The notes below the pieces were generated by a model. The model saw only the letters and a list, made by a program, of their open reading frames with translations. It did not search any database and was not told the DNA's origin. 64,000 nt of DNA from Prolixibacteraceae bacterium (GTDB taxonomy: Bacteria; Bacteroidota; Bacteroidia; Bacteroidales; Prolixibacteraceae), in contig JANQHI010000006.1 in the NCBI GenBank assembly GCA_028282705.1, positions 1 through 64,000 on the forward strand. Reading direction: 5' to 3'. This document shows positions 61,015-64,000 of this stretch, piece by piece (position 1 is the first letter of the stretch; every line of letters starts with the position of its first letter). Made by a program: the position numbers and the translations under genes.

Positions 61015-62562
61015 TTATTGCTTAACCCAGATGTATTCTAGTGCTACTCCAACCCCTCCTAAAAAAATTTGGAGCTTCAATTCATCTGAAGGATTTTTGG
61101 GCACTTTGAAATTATATGTTTGCTGATCACTTCCAGTATAATTCCCTCTTGAATTGTTTCCTATAAAAATGGTATGTTTCCCACCTGAATTAGGTGGTGG
61201 GTCAAGAGTTAAGTCAATACCTTTGACTACTACCCCCACAGTCATGCCTATACCATGAGCACGAACAGCTCCAGATGCTTTGCCAGATATGTAAATTGAA
61301 AAGGGATCTTTAGCATAAAGAACATCTGGTATATCTCCATCAATAGTTACATTAAAATTCCAGTCATAAAATACATCTGTTGAATTTCCCCAAAATTGTT
61401 TTGACGTAATTGAAGAAAAGGAAATGGTTGTGGTATTATAGTAGAAATCGTTCCATTTTTGTGAAAATGCAATATTTTGTGGATTCTTTTTTGGCCAGCC
61501 CTCTTTCATAATCCACTTGTATTTAGAATTTTTTTGTGTACTGGTTGGTTCTTTTACATTACTTCTCTCAGCCAAACAATTCAGTAATCCATTTATTTCT
61601 TTTTGCAATAGTTTAATTTCTGTATTTAAATTAACTTTTGTTTTTTCATAATTCTGAAGATTTAGTTTTTCTTCTTTTATAAATTGTGACTCAATAGAAT
61701 TTTCCCTATTTGTATTACTTAATTTTGAATTAGCTTGTTCCTGTGCCAGCTGGATTTTAAGATTGAAAAGTTGTGAACGGTTGGATTCTATAGTTTCTAT
61801 ATCAAGATCAAGTTGATCTGCTTCCTTTTTTTGTTTTCCTAGAAACTTCAGTAAATCCTCAGATCTCCAAGACCACTGATTATGATAGTTTGGGTTAAGT
61901 ATGTTTGTTGGAATTGTCCAACCAGATTCCTGACTGATATTTTGCATTAATCTGTCAACCTGGTTTTTGTAATTTGCAATTTGCTCTTCCTTTTCCTGTA
62001 TTAAACGTCTAACCCTTGCATTTAGGGTAACATACATATCTTCAAGTTCTTTTTTCTCATCTTCAATAGTTTTCATATTAAAATAAGCAGAACTCATCTG
62101 TTTGTATTTATTTTCGGCATTCTGGATCATATTTTGCCTTGCTAAAAGCTCTGCTTTCTTGTCTTGAAGAGTTAATAAGGATTTTTCAATGCTGTTTATC
62201 TTATCTTGCAGTTCCTTTAATTTTTTATTCTCAGGTTTGTTTCCATATACTTGGTTCTCTAATCCTTTCCAGTCATCAATGGCTTCCTTTGTGTCTTCAA
62301 TTTGCTGATTTAATGTTTCAAGTTGTTCATTTTTATTATTAAGAGAATTTGTTTTGGAATTAATCATGTTTTGTAATTGAACATTTGACAAATGAGAGTA
62401 TTGCTCACAATTAATGCTGGAATTTAAATCTAAAGGATTATTTGTTTTTGAATTGCCAAGCTGTTCCAGTTGGTTGATCTCTTTTTGTAGCTTAAATATT
62501 TTGTTTTGAAGTGCCTCTTGGTTTAATCTTGAACTTGTTTTATACAACTCAACCTGATTCAT
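61015..62562 (-). CDS. long coiled-coil protein with C-terminal beta domain, probably N-terminally frameshifted
   Basis: The open frame encodes 515 residues. Residues 1-340 are coiled coil (LQKEINQLEQLGNSKTNNPL, LNARVRRLIQEKEEQIANYKNQVDRL). Residues 345-515 look like a beta-sandwich with YNTTTISFSSITSKQFWG, VTIDGDIPDVLYAKDPFSIYISGKA and KLQIFLGGVGVALEYIWVKQ. No family recognised. The frame is open further upstream (EKILEQIFGKIALGELTTEQG) without a start codon, and a signal-peptide-encoding fragment precedes it in another frame, so the true gene is likely longer and exported. Confidence 0.65.
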   Translation of the reverse strand: MNQVELYKTSSRLNQEALQNKIFKLQKEINQLEQLGNSKTNNPLDLNSSINCEQYSHLSNVQLQNMINSKTNSLNNKNEQLETLNQQIEDTKEAIDDWKGLENQVYGNKPENKKLKELQDKINSIEKSLLTLQDKKAELLARQNMIQNAENKYKQMSSAYFNMKTIEDEKKELEDMYVTLNARVRRLIQEKEEQIANYKNQVDRLMQNISQESGWTIPTNILNPNYHNQWSWRSEDLLKFLGKQKKEADQLDLDIETIESNRSQLFNLKIQLAQEQANSKLSNTNRENSIESQFIKEEKLNLQNYEKTKVNLNTEIKLLQKEINGLLNCLAERSNVKEPTSTQKNSKYKWIMKEGWPKKNPQNIAFSQKWNDFYYNTTTISFSSITSKQFWGNSTDVFYDWNFNVTIDGDIPDVLYAKDPFSIYISGKASGAVRAHGIGMTVGVVVKGIDLTLDPPPNSGGKHTIFIGNNSRGNYTGSDQQTYNFKVPKNPSDELKLQIFLGGVGVALEYIWVKQ

Positions 62563-62612
62563 ACCCTGTTCAGTTGTTAACTCACCTAGCGCAATTTTCC
62601 CAAAAATCTGTT

Positions 62613-62830
62613 CTAATATTTTTTCTGGGATACAAGTTTAAATTTATTGTTTTCGCCTATTAAAAAATGTGTTTCAGAATTGTACTTCTGCAATAAATCT
62701 TTACACTCATTATATTCCTTTTTTAGGAGAATTAGTTTTTCTTCACCACTTGCAAATATATCTTGCCCTATAAACAGGATAATTGAAAAACAGAAGAATA
62801 CTTTAAAGAAATTACACCCTGGGAAATCAT
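62613..62830 (-). pseudogene. displaced N-terminal part of the coiled-coil gene
   Basis: In one frame it reads FFKVFFCFSIILFIGQDIFA then SGEEKLILLKKEYNECKDLL and ends QKKY-stop at 62613. This is a plausible signal peptide followed by a coil. Adding one A to the A-run just before the stop joins it to KILEQIFGKIALGELTTEQG and the gene below. A second missing base near 62815 separates the ATG at 62830 from the signal peptide frame. Two one-base deficits suggest either decay or sequencing error. Confidence 0.5.
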
Positions 62831-63035
62831 TTTATTTCGAGTTTTGGTTTTTATCAATATTACAGAAAAAAGGCAAGAAATAAAATTTTCGACCAAAGTA
62901 TTTGCCTGAGATAAAATCGCTTAGGTTTGTTTAATCAAAGGTATTATTTTACTGTAACAATAGATTTATTGAGCTAAGGGTGGTTATTAAATATAGTCAA
63001 ACAGAAGTAATTTACATTAACCAATTAACGCTAAA

Positions 63036-63068
63036 AAGTCAGGGTTTCATTTTAAATGAAACCCTGAC
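63036..63068 (-). terminator. terminator hairpin after asd
   Basis: AGTCAGGGTTTCATTT and AAATGAAACCCTGACT form a perfect 16-bp stem with a one-base centre, 28 bases beyond the asd stop. The following minus-strand bases contain a short T-run (TTTTTA). The arms share the (T)CAGGGTTT...AAACCCTGA pattern with repeat copy C. Confidence 0.7.
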
Positions 63069-63095
63069 TAAAGTTGGCCTTTATGCTATATTTTT

Positions 63096-64000
63096 CTAAA
63101 CTTCTCCTTCTTTGATCAGGTATTCAGCAATTTGAACTGCATTCAGTGCTGCACCTTTTTTAATTTGGTCACCCACACACCAGAAAGTAATGCCATTAGG
63201 TTTTGCCAGGTCTTTCCTGATCCTACCCACATATACATCATCTTTGCCTGCAACAAACAGTGGCATTGGGTATTCATTTTTAGCTGGGTTGTCAATTACT
63301 GTAAGCCCCTCAGCATTTTCAAAAGCTTTTACTACATCAGCCACTTCCAGGGGTTCTTCAGTTTCAACCCAAATAGCTTCTGAGTGTGCTCTCATAACAG
63401 GGACCCTTACACAAGTTGTACTGACCAATGCATCTGTATGCATAATTTTTTGGGTCTCCCAGAACATTTTCATCTCTTCTTTTGTGTAGTTATTTTCCTG
63501 AAACTTATCAATGTGTGGGATCAGGTTCATAACCAACTGGTGTTGGAAAGCTTCTACTTCAGGTTTTTCTCCTTTGGCAGCTTGCTGTAGTTGCTCTTCC
63601 AGTTCATACAAACCACTGGCTCCAGCTCCACTGGCAGCCTGGTAAGTAGCCACATGGATTGATTTGATATGTGATAATTCCTCTATGGGTTTCAAAGCTA
63701 CCACCATTTGGATGGTTGAACAATTGGGGTTGGCAATAATATTTCTGGGCCTGTTTTTAGTATCCTCAGCATTTACTTCAGGAACTACTAAAGGGATATC
63801 ATCATCATACCTGAATGCACTGGAGTTATCAACCATGATTGCCCCATGTTTGGTAATGGTTTCAGCATATTCTTTTGAAATACTGGCACCTGCTGAAGTC
63901 AGGGCAATGTCAATATCTTTAAAATCATCATTGTGCTGCAATTCCTTCACTGTAAGCTTTTTCCCCTTGAATGTGTATTCCTTACCAGCACTCCTTGCTG
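63096..64000 (-). CDS. asd: aspartate-semialdehyde dehydrogenase, 5' end outside the window
   Basis: Second enzyme of the aspartate pathway, reducing aspartyl phosphate to the semialdehyde. The catalytic cysteine is in [17 protein letters not shown] and the family motifs [32 protein letters not shown] and [17 protein letters not shown] are present. The track starts at a GTG inside the gene, but the frame stays open to the window edge ([20 protein letters not shown]), and the N-terminal NADP-binding GATG segment must lie beyond 64000. Aspartate kinase is 10 kb away. Confidence 0.95.
   Translation of the reverse strand, partial: ARSAGKEYTFKGKKLTVKELQHNDDFKDIDIALTSAGASISKEYAETITKHGAIMVDNSSAFRYDDDIPLVVPEVNAEDTKNRPRNIIANPNCSTIQMVVALKPIEELSHIKSIHVATYQAASGAGASGLYELEEQLQQAAKGEKPEVEAFQHQLVMNLIPHIDKFQENNYTKEEMKMFWETQKIMHTDALVSTTCVRVPVMRAHSEAIWVETEEPLEVADVVKAFENAEGLTVIDNPAKNEYPMPLFVAGKDDVYVGRIRKDLAKPNGITFWCVGDQIKKGAALNAVQIAEYLIKEGEV

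Overview
The window is low-GC, gene-dense chromosome from a member of the Bacteroidota. The reasons are: TonB-dependent receptors with N-terminal carboxypeptidase-regulatory-like domains beside DUF4249 lipoproteins, a proline- and acid-rich TonB, promoters of the form TTTG-N19-TAnnTTTG (clearest before valS and rplU), few Shine-Dalgarno sequences, and Bacteroidota-type palindromic intergenic repeats. The order within the phylum cannot be fixed by eye; the TonB sequence hints at Bacteroidales/Marinilabiliales relatives.

Layout. 1-18.3 kb is mostly core: a TPR protein/EamA transporter/ruvC operon, lipA and lipB, a CHAD protein, serS, rplU-rpmA (L27 with a very long basic tail), a bifunctional nuclease, a NupC transporter, a two-component system, two tandem secreted proteins built from four jelly-roll domains, hflX, tonB and tRNA-Ala(GGC). 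27.4-33 kb holds an aldehyde dehydrogenase, a YgjP-like metallopeptidase with dgt, and an AIM24-like protein. 33.4-43.9 kb is an outer-membrane locus: two DUF4249/TonB-receptor pairs flank three paralogous small beta-barrels, preceded by a lipoprotein and another barrel. 44-64 kb carries a pseudouridine synthase, an ECF sigma factor with a membrane partner, a divergent glutamine-synthetase-like enzyme, glmM, a YhhQ-type transporter, an AAA/DUF4143 ATPase, aspartate kinase, an orphan HlyD-type adaptor, envelope proteins, valS, a probably frameshifted coiled-coil gene, and asd running off the right edge.

The main discovery candidate is a 9-kb element integrated in the 3' end of tRNA-Ala (18335-27314). 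It has a perfect 16-bp direct repeat at its ends, a tyrosine integrase, and matching tandem TTAGYCAAC repeats inside both ends (probable integrase arm sites). It also carries an excisionase-like gene, a winged-helix initiator gene with an iteron cluster and AT-rich tract inside it (like lambda O), a DnaC-like helicase loader (like lambda P), a HigBA-type toxin-antitoxin pair, an unknown cargo protein, a chain of very small genes, and a terminase-small-subunit-like protein at the far end. An XRE repressor is divergent from a short operon of small unknown genes. There are no capsid, tail, large-terminase, transposase or conjugation genes. Size and gene order (int, xis, rep/ori, loader, terS) resemble phage-inducible chromosomal islands, so it may be a Bacteroidota phage satellite.

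A second unusual feature is that valS contains two palindromic repeat units in frame. One belongs to a repeat family that also occurs between genes at 32.15 kb, which recalls the protein-coding palindromic elements of Rickettsia.
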